Position numbers and translations under genes: made by a program
Assembly: GCA_001829415.1 (NCBI GenBank)
Contig: MIBE01000043.1
Location: forward strand, 1-42,464
Reading direction: 5' to 3'
From: Spirochaetes bacterium GWF1_51_8
Lineage (GTDB): Bacteria; Spirochaetota; Brevinematia; Brevinematales; GWF1-51-8
DNA: 42,464 bases
Notes under the pieces: generated by a model
Databases searched by the model: none
The model's input: the letters and a program-made list of their open reading frames with translations, nothing else
What the model was told of the DNA's origin: nothing
In this document: positions 1-8,600 of the stretch, in pieces
Numbering within the stretch: the stretch's first letter is position 1
Layout of the letters: each line of letters starts with the position of its first letter

Positions 1-3
1 ATT

Positions 4-94
4 TCTTCGTTTTTCCTTGCATTATTCTAAGGCGAATCTTAAAATATTTCATTATATATCAATGAGTTATTCGTTTTTCAGCAAGCCCTAATTA
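4..94. repeat. Left copy of 91-bp inverted terminal repeat
   Basis: This stretch is the exact reverse complement of 42374-42464. Identity stops at base 95, so 94 probably marks the edge of a mobile element or other multicopy repeat that continues outside the window. The inner edge reads GCAAGCCCTAATTA, and the last bases contain the palindrome GCCCTAATTAGGGC when seen in the right-hand copy. No open reading frame fits inside it. It could be an insertion-sequence end, a MITE, or (less likely) the end of a linear replicon. Confidence 0.9.
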
Positions 95-189
95 AATAGA
101 TTGCCTCGGCTATGGTTCGGCATCCCGACGGTGAAGTCGGGACAAGCGCTCACCATGACGCCTCGCAATGACAAAATGAGTTTGTCATC

Positions 190-210
190 AAGCCCTTTGA
201 CGGAGGGCTT
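190..210. terminator. Hairpin downstream of the chemotaxis receptor gene
   Basis: AAGCCCT pairs with AGGGCTT across a 7-nt loop. The T-rich tail lies on the plus strand (211-220), so it is a better terminator for plus-strand transcription entering from the left end than for the minus-strand receptor gene that stops at 229. A second small inverted repeat (GACAAA/TTTGTC) lies just to its left. Weak call. Confidence 0.35.
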
Positions 211-228
211 TCTTTATCTTAGGCGGAT

Positions 229-2481
229 TTATTCCACAAGCTTGATCGCGGTCGTGTCGTCGTCGATGGACGATAAACCGATATTCTCGTCGAGGCTGAA
301 TTTCTCGATCAGTTCCTGAAGGTGCTGGTTCAGGTCCTGGTTCAGCGTGGATATCTTTTTGATCTCCTCGATAGAACTGATGAGATCGTTCAAGCCGGAG
401 ACATGCTCGCCGAGATTCGACTTGGTCTCGAGCGAGAGGTCGCGGAGGTTCCGCATTGTGAGCGCGAGCTCGTCGGTACCGGTCTTCTGCTCCTGCATCG
501 AGAGCCTGATTTCCTCGGTGATCTGCACGATCTCCTGAGTGGCGCGGAGGATATCCTTCGCGGAATGGTTCTGCTCTTCGATAGTGGTGCGGAGCTGGGA
601 GATCATCCCGACGTTCTGTTTGGAGTAGGCCATGATCATCTCGAGGCCGATACCCGCTTTTTCAGCGAGGTTGACCGAGTCGTCGATCTTGCCGACAATC
701 GTATTGACCACTTCGCCGATATCTTTTGCGTTCTTGTTCGTGTTTTCAGCCAGACGGCGGATTTCGTCCGCGACAATCGCGAAGCCCTTACCGGCTTCTC
801 CCGCGTGCGCCGCTTCGATAGAAGCGTTCATCGCGAGAAGGTTCGTTTCTTTCGAGATGTCGGTGATCAGCTTCAGCATCTTCAAAATCTGCTGGGAGTA
901 CTCGGACACCTCGCGGATAGCCCCGATACTCTGGTGCACGGACTTTCCGCCCTCGGTCGCGACATTGTTGAGGTTGCCGGATATCTCCTGCGTCTTTCCG
1001 GCGATCTGGTTGGCGTTTTCGATATTCCGCGTCATCTCCTCGATAGCCGACGCGCTTTCTTCCACCGCCGACGCCTGCTTTTCGACATTCTGCGCGATCG
1101 AGTCGATATTGCGCGCGATCTCCTCGAGAGTGGCGTTGACCTCTTCTACCCCGGAAGTCTGGTCGTCGATAAACTTCTGTATCTGGTCGGTGCTCTGACG
1201 GATCACTCCGATCTGTGAACGGATATCCGTATCGACAATCTTTGTCATATTCTTCTGCGAATCGGTGATCGACTGCGAGGAGTGTTTCACAAGCAGGATA
1301 TCCTTATTGAGCTTACCGATCAGAGAGTTGAGGCCGTTAGCGACATCGCCCAGTTCGTCATGCGAACGGATGTCGATCCGTTTGGAAAGGTCGGCCTTTT
1401 CCGTGCCGGAGGAGATATTCTTCAGCTTGGTATCGATATTTTTAATAATCGAAGAGATATTGTTCCCGAGATAGACCGCGAGCAGGATGACGATCACAAG
1501 CGATGCGGCGATCAGAATCAGGTTTAAACTGCGGATCAAGGAATATTCCGAATCGAAGTCGTCGATATACGCGGTCGCCGAGAGATAGATTTTCAGTTCG
1601 GGTATATAACGGAAGAACATTATTTTTCCGCGCGGGGCGCTGTCGCCGACATTTTTCCAGGAGTATTCCAATGAATGAGCGTCGGTGTCCTTAAATTTCA
1701 GCATCTCGGTGATGATATTCCCGGACAGCTTATGTTCCTGGTTATGCTTCTCGACAATCGGAACCATATCTTTGCCGATCATATTTGTATCTTTATGGTT
1801 GATGACGATTCCGTTCCCGTCCATCAGGAAGAAGTATCCGGCCTTTCCGATCGAATAAGCATTCAGACTCTGCGAAAAATTCACCATCTGCACGACGTTA
1901 CCGAAATCATCGAAATATGCGCTGGGGGTGATAATCCAATCCCAAGGCTTGAAATAGGCCATGGAAAGTATTTTTTCACGCGGGGTATCGTCGTCCGGAT
2001 TTTTCCATTTGTATATCACGCTGCCGTCTTTTTGCGCGATCTGTATTTTAACATGATCGTATTCGGTCATGTCCTTACCGACTAATTCCGGGAAAGGATG
2101 GTGGGTGAGAAAACCCTTTGAGTTCAGAATATAGGAATACCCTGTAGACCCGATTTTCTTCGAAAGAATAATCGAGGCGGCGATACTCTTCGCGGCGGAT
2201 TCGGAAATGGAGCCTTTTTGGTACAACGAGTAATAATACTCCGCCGTAGCAAGGTCATCCTTTGCGATGCCGTACAGGTAGTTCTTTACCGAGGAGATAT
2301 AGTTTTCTTCCAGAAGTCTACTGGTAGTGAGTGTAAGGAGTTGCAGGCTATTCTTCGATGAGTCTACGAAAATCTGACGTCCGAGGAAGTAATTGGTCAG
2401 ACCGAGGGCTACTACCCCTAAAAGCACCGCAGTCGAGAAGATGACTATAATTTTCGTCCGGATTTTCATATTGGAAAACAT
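229..2481 (-). CDS. Methyl-accepting chemotaxis protein with double Cache sensor
   Basis: Transmembrane chemoreceptor (750 aa) that would couple a periplasmic ligand signal to CheA/CheW. Hydrophobic segments lie at about residues 11-33 and 319-339. Between them sits a double Cache region in which [12 protein letters not shown]...VGKDM (about 114-138) and [12 protein letters not shown]...IGKDM (about 215-239) are clearly repeated. A HAMP-like stretch (about 341-395) is followed by the long signalling coiled coil. The conserved hairpin tip is visible at about 546-580 ([20 protein letters not shown], then [14 protein letters not shown]). Start at 2481 is supported by an AGGGGTGA ribosome-binding site. 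The gene has its own promoter, so it is probably not strictly co-transcribed with the regulator upstream. The ligand cannot be told from the sequence. Confidence 0.95.
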   Translation of the reverse strand: MFSNMKIRTKIIVIFSTAVLLGVVALGLTNYFLGRQIFVDSSKNSLQLLTLTTSRLLEENYISSVKNYLYGIAKDDLATAEYYYSLYQKGSISESAAKSIAASIILSKKIGSTGYSYILNSKGFLTHHPFPELVGKDMTEYDHVKIQIAQKDGSVIYKWKNPDDDTPREKILSMAYFKPWDWIITPSAYFDDFGNVVQMVNFSQSLNAYSIGKAGYFFLMDGNGIVINHKDTNMIGKDMVPIVEKHNQEHKLSGNIITEMLKFKDTDAHSLEYSWKNVGDSAPRGKIMFFRYIPELKIYLSATAYIDDFDSEYSLIRSLNLILIAASLVIVILLAVYLGNNISSIIKNIDTKLKNISSGTEKADLSKRIDIRSHDELGDVANGLNSLIGKLNKDILLVKHSSQSITDSQKNMTKIVDTDIRSQIGVIRQSTDQIQKFIDDQTSGVEEVNATLEEIARNIDSIAQNVEKQASAVEESASAIEEMTRNIENANQIAGKTQEISGNLNNVATEGGKSVHQSIGAIREVSEYSQQILKMLKLITDISKETNLLAMNASIEAAHAGEAGKGFAIVADEIRRLAENTNKNAKDIGEVVNTIVGKIDDSVNLAEKAGIGLEMIMAYSKQNVGMISQLRTTIEEQNHSAKDILRATQEIVQITEEIRLSMQEQKTGTDELALTMRNLRDLSLETKSNLGEHVSGLNDLISSIEEIKKISTLNQDLNQHLQELIEKFSLDENIGLSSIDDDTTAIKLVE

Positions 2482-2511
2482 AGTTCACCCCTTTGAAGGT
2501 TGATTTGAGTT

Positions 2512-2540
2512 ATTATAAGGCTGTTTCCATAAAATCACAA
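2512..2540 (-). promoter_or_regulatory. Sigma70-type promoter of the chemoreceptor gene
   Basis: Minus strand: -35 TTGTGA, 17-bp spacer, -10 TATAAT, about 30 bp before the start codon at 2481. Confidence 0.6.
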
Positions 2541-2576
2541 TATTTTACTCAAAGGTTCATCTAAATTTAGTGCATA

Positions 2577-3962
2577 TCAAGTATTATCGTCTTTTTCGCC
2601 CTCGTCGCCGGAAACCTTCATCCCGTACTCTTCCAGCTTCCTGAGAAGGGTCTTTCGGCCGATTTTCAGTATCCGCGCCGCAAGCGACTTGTTGCCATCG
2701 GCGGATTCCAGTGTCACGAGGATCGCCCGTCTCTCGATCTCCGATAACGGCGCCCCGATCTCGATCAGGATATCCTTTTTCCCCTGGTAGTTCCGGATAT
2801 TCGACGGCAGGCTCTCGGGCTGGATTTCGTTCGCCTTGGAGAGGACTACCGTGTTTTCGATCAGGTTCTGGAGCTCGCGGATATTTCCGCGCCAGTCGTA
2901 TGCCTCGAGTAGCTTGAGCGCTTTGGGGCTGATCCCGGTGATGCTTTTATCGTGCTTCTTGGAATAGATTTTAATAAAATGCGAGGCGAGCATCCCGATA
3001 TCTTCTTTCCTCTCCTTTAACGAGGGTATGCGGAGATTGATGACGTTAAGGCGGTAGTACAGGTCTTCGCGAAAACGTCCGGCGTTGACTTCGGCGTGAA
3101 GGTCGCGGTTTGTCGCGGCGATCACGCGGATATCGATACGGAGGGTTTCTTCGCCGCCGACACGTTCGAACTCATGCTCCTGCAGCACGCGCAGCAGTTT
3201 GACCTGCGTGGCCGCGGAGATGTCGCCGATCTCGTCGAGGAAGATAGTCCCGCCGTCCGCGAGCTCGAAACGGCCCCGTTTTCTCGCGATAGCCCCGGTG
3301 AACGACCCCTTCTCATGCCCGAAGAGCTCACTCTCCAGAAGGGTTTCGGACAACGCGGCGCAATGGACCTTCACGAACGGGCCCTTACTTCGGCGGCTGT
3401 TGTTATGGATCGCCGACGCGATGAGTTCCTTACCCGTGCCGCTCTCGCCGGAGACGAGGACGGTCGCATCGGTGGGCGCGATCTGCCGGACTGTATCCAG
3501 CACTTTCTTCAACGGCGCCGAGTTGCCGATGATGTTGTCGAAACGGAATCGTTCGTCGATCATCAGTTCGAGGTCGTTCTGCCGTTCGCGGCGCCCGCTT
3601 TCATCGAGGGCGCGCCGGAGTACGAGGATCAATTTGTCCATCTCCGGGGGCTTCGTGAAAAAATCGTACGCCCCGCGCTTCATACATTCCACCGCCTCGT
3701 CGACCCCGCCGTGACCTGTCAGCACGATGATCGGGACATGCTCCTTAGCGGCGAACGCCTTGGTCAGGAACTCCATCCCGCCGATCTTCGGCATCCGCAG
3801 GTCGAGGATGACCGCGTCGGGCAGAAGGGTCTGGAACTTGTTCAGCCCGTCCGCGCCGTCCTCTGCCGCCTGCACGTCGAATCCTTCCATAGTCAGGTAT
3901 TGACGGAGCGCCTCACGGATGTTCTTTTCATCGTCGATGACAAGGATAGTGGGTTTGCTCAT
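2577..3962 (-). CDS. NtrC-family sigma54-dependent response regulator
   Basis: A 461-aa transcriptional activator with three domains in the usual order. The N-terminal receiver carries the phospho-acceptor Asp54 (VILDLRMP), the acidic pair at Asp10-Asp11 and Lys104 (FFTKPP). The AAA+ domain has Walker A GESGTGKE at about 172-179, the sigma54-contact loop as GSFTGA (about 219-224, a common variant of GAFTGA) and Walker B TIFLDE (about 239-244). The C-terminus is a Fis-type helix-turn-helix (NKSLAARILKIGRKTLLRKL). Length is typical for the family. No histidine kinase gene lies nearby, so the partner is encoded elsewhere. Target promoters (-24/-12 type) are not obvious in this window, and the adjacent chemoreceptor gene has a sigma70-like promoter instead. 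Confidence 0.96.
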   Translation of the reverse strand: MSKPTILVIDDEKNIREALRQYLTMEGFDVQAAEDGADGLNKFQTLLPDAVILDLRMPKIGGMEFLTKAFAAKEHVPIIVLTGHGGVDEAVECMKRGAYDFFTKPPEMDKLILVLRRALDESGRRERQNDLELMIDERFRFDNIIGNSAPLKKVLDTVRQIAPTDATVLVSGESGTGKELIASAIHNNSRRSKGPFVKVHCAALSETLLESELFGHEKGSFTGAIARKRGRFELADGGTIFLDEIGDISAATQVKLLRVLQEHEFERVGGEETLRIDIRVIAATNRDLHAEVNAGRFREDLYYRLNVINLRIPSLKERKEDIGMLASHFIKIYSKKHDKSITGISPKALKLLEAYDWRGNIRELQNLIENTVVLSKANEIQPESLPSNIRNYQGKKDILIEIGAPLSEIERRAILVTLESADGNKSLAARILKIGRKTLLRKLEEYGMKVSGDEGEKDDNT

Positions 3963-3992
3963 TATGACCCGCCTCGGTTATTATGCTACATT

Positions 3993-4021
3993 ATTATACG
4001 GAAGGGGTGAAAAAAACGCAA
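3993..4021 (-). promoter_or_regulatory. Sigma70-type promoter of the response regulator gene
   Basis: Minus strand: -35 TTGCGT, 17-bp spacer, -10 TATAAT, about 30 bp upstream of the start codon at 3962. It separates this gene from tatC. Confidence 0.6.
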
Positions 4022-4049
4022 CCGGTTAATGAGGGGAAACAATCTCAGG

Positions 4050-4844
4050 TTAATCTTTCTTCTTACCGCCCCGGTCGTCCGGCGGGGTTTCTTCTTCATT
4101 ATCCTCACCATCCGCCTTCTTCGCCTTCTTCATCCCGATCCGCGCGAAAAGCAGGGTCAGCTCGAACAGGATGTACATCGTCCCGCCGACTATCACCTGC
4201 GAGACGGCGTCGGGCGGCGTGATGACCGCCGCGATAATGAAGATCGCCACGATAATGATCCGGCGGTGTTTGGCGAGCGTGTCCACCGAGATCACCCCGA
4301 ACTTGATGAGGAAAAAGAGCACCCACGGCACCTCGAACACGATCCCGATCATCACCACGACTGTCATGAGCAGGTTGATATACTCGCCGATACTCCAAAG
4401 CGCCTTGATATTGTCCCCGCCGCCGAACAGGATCAGGAACTCGAACACCCACGGCGCGAAGAACAGGTACGACAGGAGGCATCCGCCGAAAAAGAACACC
4501 GGCATGAACACCGACGCGATATAGAAATACTTCCGTTCGGAACGTTTCAGCGCGGGGTAGACGAACGACCCCAGGATGACGAGCGCGAACGGGAACCCGA
4601 TGATGAGTCCCGCGAAGAACGAGAGCTTGATATAGGTAAAGAATTTTTCCTGCGGCTTGAGGTAGATCAGGTCGACCGCGAGTTTTTTCATCGGTTCCTG
4701 CATCAGCACGAGCAGTTTGTCCGCGAAGAAGAACACGGCAATGCCCGCGATCAGCATCACGGCGATTATCCAGATCAGCTTCCGGCGCAGTATCTCGAGA
4801 TGCTCGACGAACGGCAGGTCCTTGACTATGGGCGAACCGCTCAT
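4050..4844 (-). CDS. tatC: Sec-independent protein translocase TatC
   Basis: Six-helix inner-membrane receptor of the twin-arginine translocase, which binds RR signal peptides and moves folded proteins across the membrane. The 264-aa protein shows the hallmark N-terminal VEHLEILRRKLIW motif with its conserved Glu, followed by alternating hydrophobic helices. The charged C-terminal tail (about residues 235-264) is longer than in many TatC proteins and low in complexity. The start codon overlaps the tatA stop by 4 bp (ATGA), which indicates translational coupling. A likely Tat substrate, the DUF362 protein at 11122-12039, is encoded a few kilobases away. Confidence 0.97.
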   Translation of the reverse strand: MSGSPIVKDLPFVEHLEILRRKLIWIIAVMLIAGIAVFFFADKLLVLMQEPMKKLAVDLIYLKPQEKFFTYIKLSFFAGLIIGFPFALVILGSFVYPALKRSERKYFYIASVFMPVFFFGGCLLSYLFFAPWVFEFLILFGGGDNIKALWSIGEYINLLMTVVVMIGIVFEVPWVLFFLIKFGVISVDTLAKHRRIIIVAIFIIAAVITPPDAVSQVIVGGTMYILFELTLLFARIGMKKAKKADGEDNEEETPPDDRGGKKKD

Positions 4845-5023
4845 TTTTTATCTTCGGTTTTCTGCTCGTCGATCTCGGACATATCCCCGGCGTCCTTCAC
4901 ACCCTTCTTGAATTCCTTGAGGGACTTTCCGAGCGAGCGCGCGAGGTCCGGGAGACGTTTCGCCCCGAAGAGCAGGAATATGATCAAGAGAATGACTAAT
5001 ATTTCCGGTAATCCGATACTCAT
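4841..5023 (-). CDS. tatA: Twin-arginine translocase subunit TatA/TatE
   Basis: Pore-forming Tat component of 60 aa. It has the classic layout: a short N-terminal transmembrane helix (PEILVILLIIFLLFGAKRLP), the FGxKRLP hinge, then an amphipathic helix (LARSLGKSLKEFKKG) and a short acidic tail. A CAGGAG ribosome-binding site precedes the ATG. It overlaps tatC by 4 bp and is the first gene of the pair. The short tail suggests TatA rather than TatB, so this may be a minimal TatAC system unless another tatB lies elsewhere. Confidence 0.96.
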   Translation of the reverse strand: MSIGLPEILVILLIIFLLFGAKRLPDLARSLGKSLKEFKKGVKDAGDMSEIDEQKTEDKK

Positions 5024-5038
5024 GTTTACTCCTGAAGA

Positions 5039-5067
5039 AGTATAAAGTGAAAAGTAAAAAGTTTCAA
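5039..5067 (-). promoter_or_regulatory. Promoter of tatAC
   Basis: Minus strand: -35 TTGAAA, 17-bp spacer, -10 TATACT, with the -10 about 15 bp before the tatA start. Confidence 0.5.
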
Positions 5068-5399
5068 GTAGAAAGTGACCTCCCGCCTCCGGCGTCTCGA
5101 TACGCGGTTCGCGGGCTCACCGCACTCGACGACCGGATGCCGAGTTCCGCGAAGCGGAGTACCGAGGCATCCGGCGAACGCGCCCCGGACAGTGAGCGCT
5201 TGTCCTGAGCATGTCCCTGAGTGAAACGAAGGGGCGAAGTCGAAGGGGAGCCGAACTGTCCGCCATGACGTCTCGTTGCCGGCTTTCACATTTCCATCCG
5301 CGTTTATCCGTTTAATCCGTGTGCATCCGCGATGAATTGGGATATAATGTTCGACCCCAATTCGACACAGATCACACGGATAACACCGATTCTCACGGA
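5068..5399. other. Non-coding stretch with dispersed-repeat remnants
   Basis: No convincing gene. The open frame on the minus strand here has no ribosome-binding site or recognisable product. The stretch contains GC-rich palindromic pieces (GCCTCCGGC). The string GTGAGCGCTTGTCC near 5193-5206 recurs in inverted orientation near 139-152. Pieces of AATCCGTG/CACGGATT (about 5310-5400) are inverted with respect to each other. This looks like worn intergenic repeat sequence. Confidence 0.5.
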
Positions 5400-5486
5400 T
5401 TAATTCCCATCCCCTTCCACAATTTTAATCTCCTCTTCCGTCAGCCCATACAGTTCGTACACCATCGCGTCGATCCGCTTATCTAT
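5400..5486 (-). pseudogene. Decayed duplicate of the restriction enzyme C-terminus
   Basis: Translating the minus strand gives IDKRIDAMVYELYGLTEEEI followed by KIVEGDGN and a stop. The intact enzyme at 5619-9149 ends IDSRIDAMVYELYGLNEEEI, RIVEGVHE. About 29 codons of the tail survive and the body of the gene is missing. The fragment is fused directly to a remnant of the antitoxin-like gene that precedes the intact enzyme. Confidence 0.85.
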
Positions 5487-5589
5487 TGATTTCAAATATA
5501 TTCTTGACTTCGCTTAAAGAAATTGAAGGCAAATCTTTTTCTTCTTCTTTCGCGTTTCTCAAATCCAATATATCTTACATATCTTCAGT
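5479..5589 (-). pseudogene. Decayed duplicate of the antitoxin-like gene
   Basis: Minus-strand translation reads EDM, a stop codon (TAA), then DILDLRNAKEEEKDLPSISL and SEVKNIFEINR. This matches the tail of the gene at 9318-9461 (EDMEDLLDLRKAKEAEKDLP and onward) over about 30 residues. It overlaps the restriction-enzyme remnant by a few bases. The in-frame stop and missing N-terminus make it non-functional. Confidence 0.8.
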
Positions 5590-5618
5590 AGAGGGTCTTA
5601 ATTCGTGACCATTCGTGT

Positions 5619-8600
5619 TCATTCGTGGACTCCTTCTACAATCCTGATCTCTTCCTCATTCAGCCCGTACAGCTCATACACCATCGCGTCGATCCGGCTG
5701 TCGATGATGCCGATCTTCTGCTTCAGCGTCGTTTTATCGTTGTCGCTTTTCGCCTCATGGAATTGCTTCTGCGCCTCGAGCATCTGCTCGACGAGGGCGG
5801 CGAGTTTATCCCTAAATCCACGAGTTGAGTCTGTGTTTGCGAGCGAAATTGGTAAAAGCGAAATATAACTAATTTTCAATCTATAAAAACCACCCTGAAC
5901 TACATCACAAATACTTTTCAAAAACAACCTAGATAATTTCGAATTGATTATTCCAAGTAAATACTTCTCGGATGTAATTATCATTTGGTTATTATCATTC
6001 CCATATAAATGGCAATCGTCAAAAGTAAATGCTGCAATTTCGCTACTAATTCCAGGCCAAATAATCTTCGGCTTCTCGAACTCCTCGTAATAATCGCACG
6101 CGCGGAGTTCCCACCAGTAATCACCTTGATCGTATCGTTTTTTCGCCGCGTTCTCATGCGGTTTCAAAAATGCTGTAATTGCGGGATATTTCCGCGATAG
6201 CCAGTCCCATTTATTTTTCTCTCCCTGCGAGTTCGCGTTCGTCCATCCTTTCGGAAATAAAATAAGGTGTTTATCGGCAATAAGCGGCAGATACCTCTTG
6301 ATGTCCCGCCCCAGCAGAAACGGCTTGATGACTTCCGCGCTCTTCGGGTTTTCCGCGATCAGCCGTTCCCGCGTTTCTTTATCGATCACGAACGCCTCGT
6401 TCAATCCGGTTTTTATCCCGTAAAAAATCTTCCCCTGAACATAATCATTTAAAGGGATACCTGCTTTTTTTATTTTTTCCATTATTGAAATCACTTTACC
6501 GTCCGCGAGAGTCCAGCCCTCGTCGGCAAGGTATTTCCGTTCGAGGGTAAAACCGTTGGAGACGGTATATTCCTTCAAATCGTCGAATTCCAGCGTCTTC
6601 ACGTTCGTCACGGGAATCCGTTCGTTCGGCGCGGATTTGGTGAGGGAAAGAATGCAGGGGTAGGTCGTGGCGTTCTCGAATACCGGAAGGTCTCCGAAAT
6701 CGACGATCTCCCCGATATGCTTCGTCTTCAGCCATTTGCGTAACGCCTGCCCGTAATTCGCGCGCATCCATTTATTGGAAACGATGATGCCGAATAATCC
6801 GCCGTCGCGGAGAAGGGTATATCCGCGTTCGATGAAATAGGAATACAGGTCTGCAACCCCGTTGTAAACCTCGTACTTTTTCTGGAAATAGCCCTTTTCG
6901 GTCAGGAGTTCCTGCCGGACATACGGCGGATTGCCGATGACGGCGTCGAAGCCTCCGGCGGGATACTCGTACTCCCGCATCCCGAGCATGTTCCGCAACC
7001 CCCGACTTAAGTCGGGGGTTGCGTGAGCGGAGAGAGCGGCATGGTCGGGGGTTGCGGGATGGTCGGAGGTTGGGGGAGTATCGGATACCGCGGCTATTTC
7101 CCCCCATGTTTCACGGTGTTTGATATGGTTATTTCTGATATACTCCATGGTGTTAGTGAGATATTCTTCATTGTCAACAATCGTATCGCTATATCCCTCC
7201 GACCAAATATGACCCTGGCGCCCTTCCCCTTCCGTGGACACTCCCCGTAAACGATTTATTATAAATGCAGAATTCCCTTTTATTTTCCGCATGGTTTGTT
7301 CTATACTTATTCCCATGTCGGCTATCAGCAGATGAAAATGATCCGGAAGTACATTGAAGGCGATAACCTTAAACCCCAATTCTTTTGCGCTCTGACGAAT
7401 ACATTCGACGACCTTTTTTCTTTCATCATCGTTAATTATTACCGGTTCATTATCCCGATAAGATCGGCGGGAATACTTTGTTTCCGCGACCAGATGATGT
7501 AATTTAGAATTCTGATTATAGAATACTTCCGGGAACGCGGTATGCCAGTCGAAGGTGTTGATCTTCTGCATCTCGTCGTTGCCGAAGAGCGAAAGGTCTT
7601 TATCGGTATAGAAATCGCTCCCGATCAGGCTATTCCCGCATTTGATGTTGTGGTAGAGGTCGGGCAGGACCCGCTCGTTAAACAGGAGTTTCTGCTGGAT
7701 TTCCCGTCCCTCGTACTCCAAGACCTTGAGGAGCAGGGAAAGTTTGGTGACCTCGACCGCGTTTTTATCGATATCCACGCCGTAGATGCTGTTGGTCAGG
7801 ATGCGTTTGCGCTCGGATAAGGTGAGATGCGCCCCGGTCGGGCTGTCGAATATCTTCGGCTCTTTCCCCTTTTTCCATTTATCGGGATCGTTATTGAGGT
7901 AGTAGTCCAGATGCCAGTCTAACAGATACTGATAGGCTTCGATGAGAAACGAGCCGGAGCCGCAGGCGGGATCGAGAATTTTCAAACCGGCGGCCTGCGC
8001 GGGGGCGATATCTTTGAGCTTCTCGCCGACCGTATTTTTGACGATGTACTCGACGATGTAATGCGGCGTGTAATAAACCCCGCCCGCTTTCCGGACCTCG
8101 GGCTTCTCTTCGACCTTCGCGTGATGCCCGTCTGTCAGACGGATCACCTTGCCGAGGAACCGTTCGTAAACACTGCCCAGCACGTCGCTCGATATGACGG
8201 ACAACTCGTACGGGCAGTCCGGGTAGTAGAGTCCTTTGATAATATCCTTGAGCGCCTTATCGTCGATTTTGAGCCGGGGCGTGATGGAGTCGGGTACCTC
8301 GTCCCGCTCTCTCTCCTTCGTGAAGTGGAAAAGCCCGGAGTTGTATTTTTCATCAGCTTTTTTAAAGATATTGAGAAGCTGTCCGTAAGCGTCCGTGTTC
8401 GTCGAGTCTTTTAACAATCCGTAATTCTCGATGCCCCGGTCTTCGCATATTCTTAGGAAGATGATGCGGTCGATGATCATCTGGATGGAAAAGTTTAATT
8501 CGTACTCGGTCAATTCCGGGTTTCTGATAGCGATGTTTAGAGCCAGTACTTTACGCCAGTCCTCGATCGAATTGAGAAAATCGTCGTCGATCGAGGCGGT

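Noticed and set aside
322..1218. 298-codon plus-strand open frame opposite the chemoreceptor gene
   Set aside because: It is antisense to the highly conserved signalling domain and its composition is that of a shadow frame.
4029..5045. 338-codon plus-strand frame rich in His, Asp, Arg and Glu
   Set aside because: It is the complement of tatAC; the residue bias is what membrane-helix codons give when read backwards.
5026..5289. Minus-strand 87-codon frame upstream of tatA
   Set aside because: It lies in repeat-like intergenic sequence, covers the tatA promoter, and has no family or ribosome-binding site.
7041..7076. Tandem 18-bp units as the start of a CRISPR array
   Set aside because: Only two adjacent units without spacers, inside a coding frame, and related to the neighbouring palindrome.
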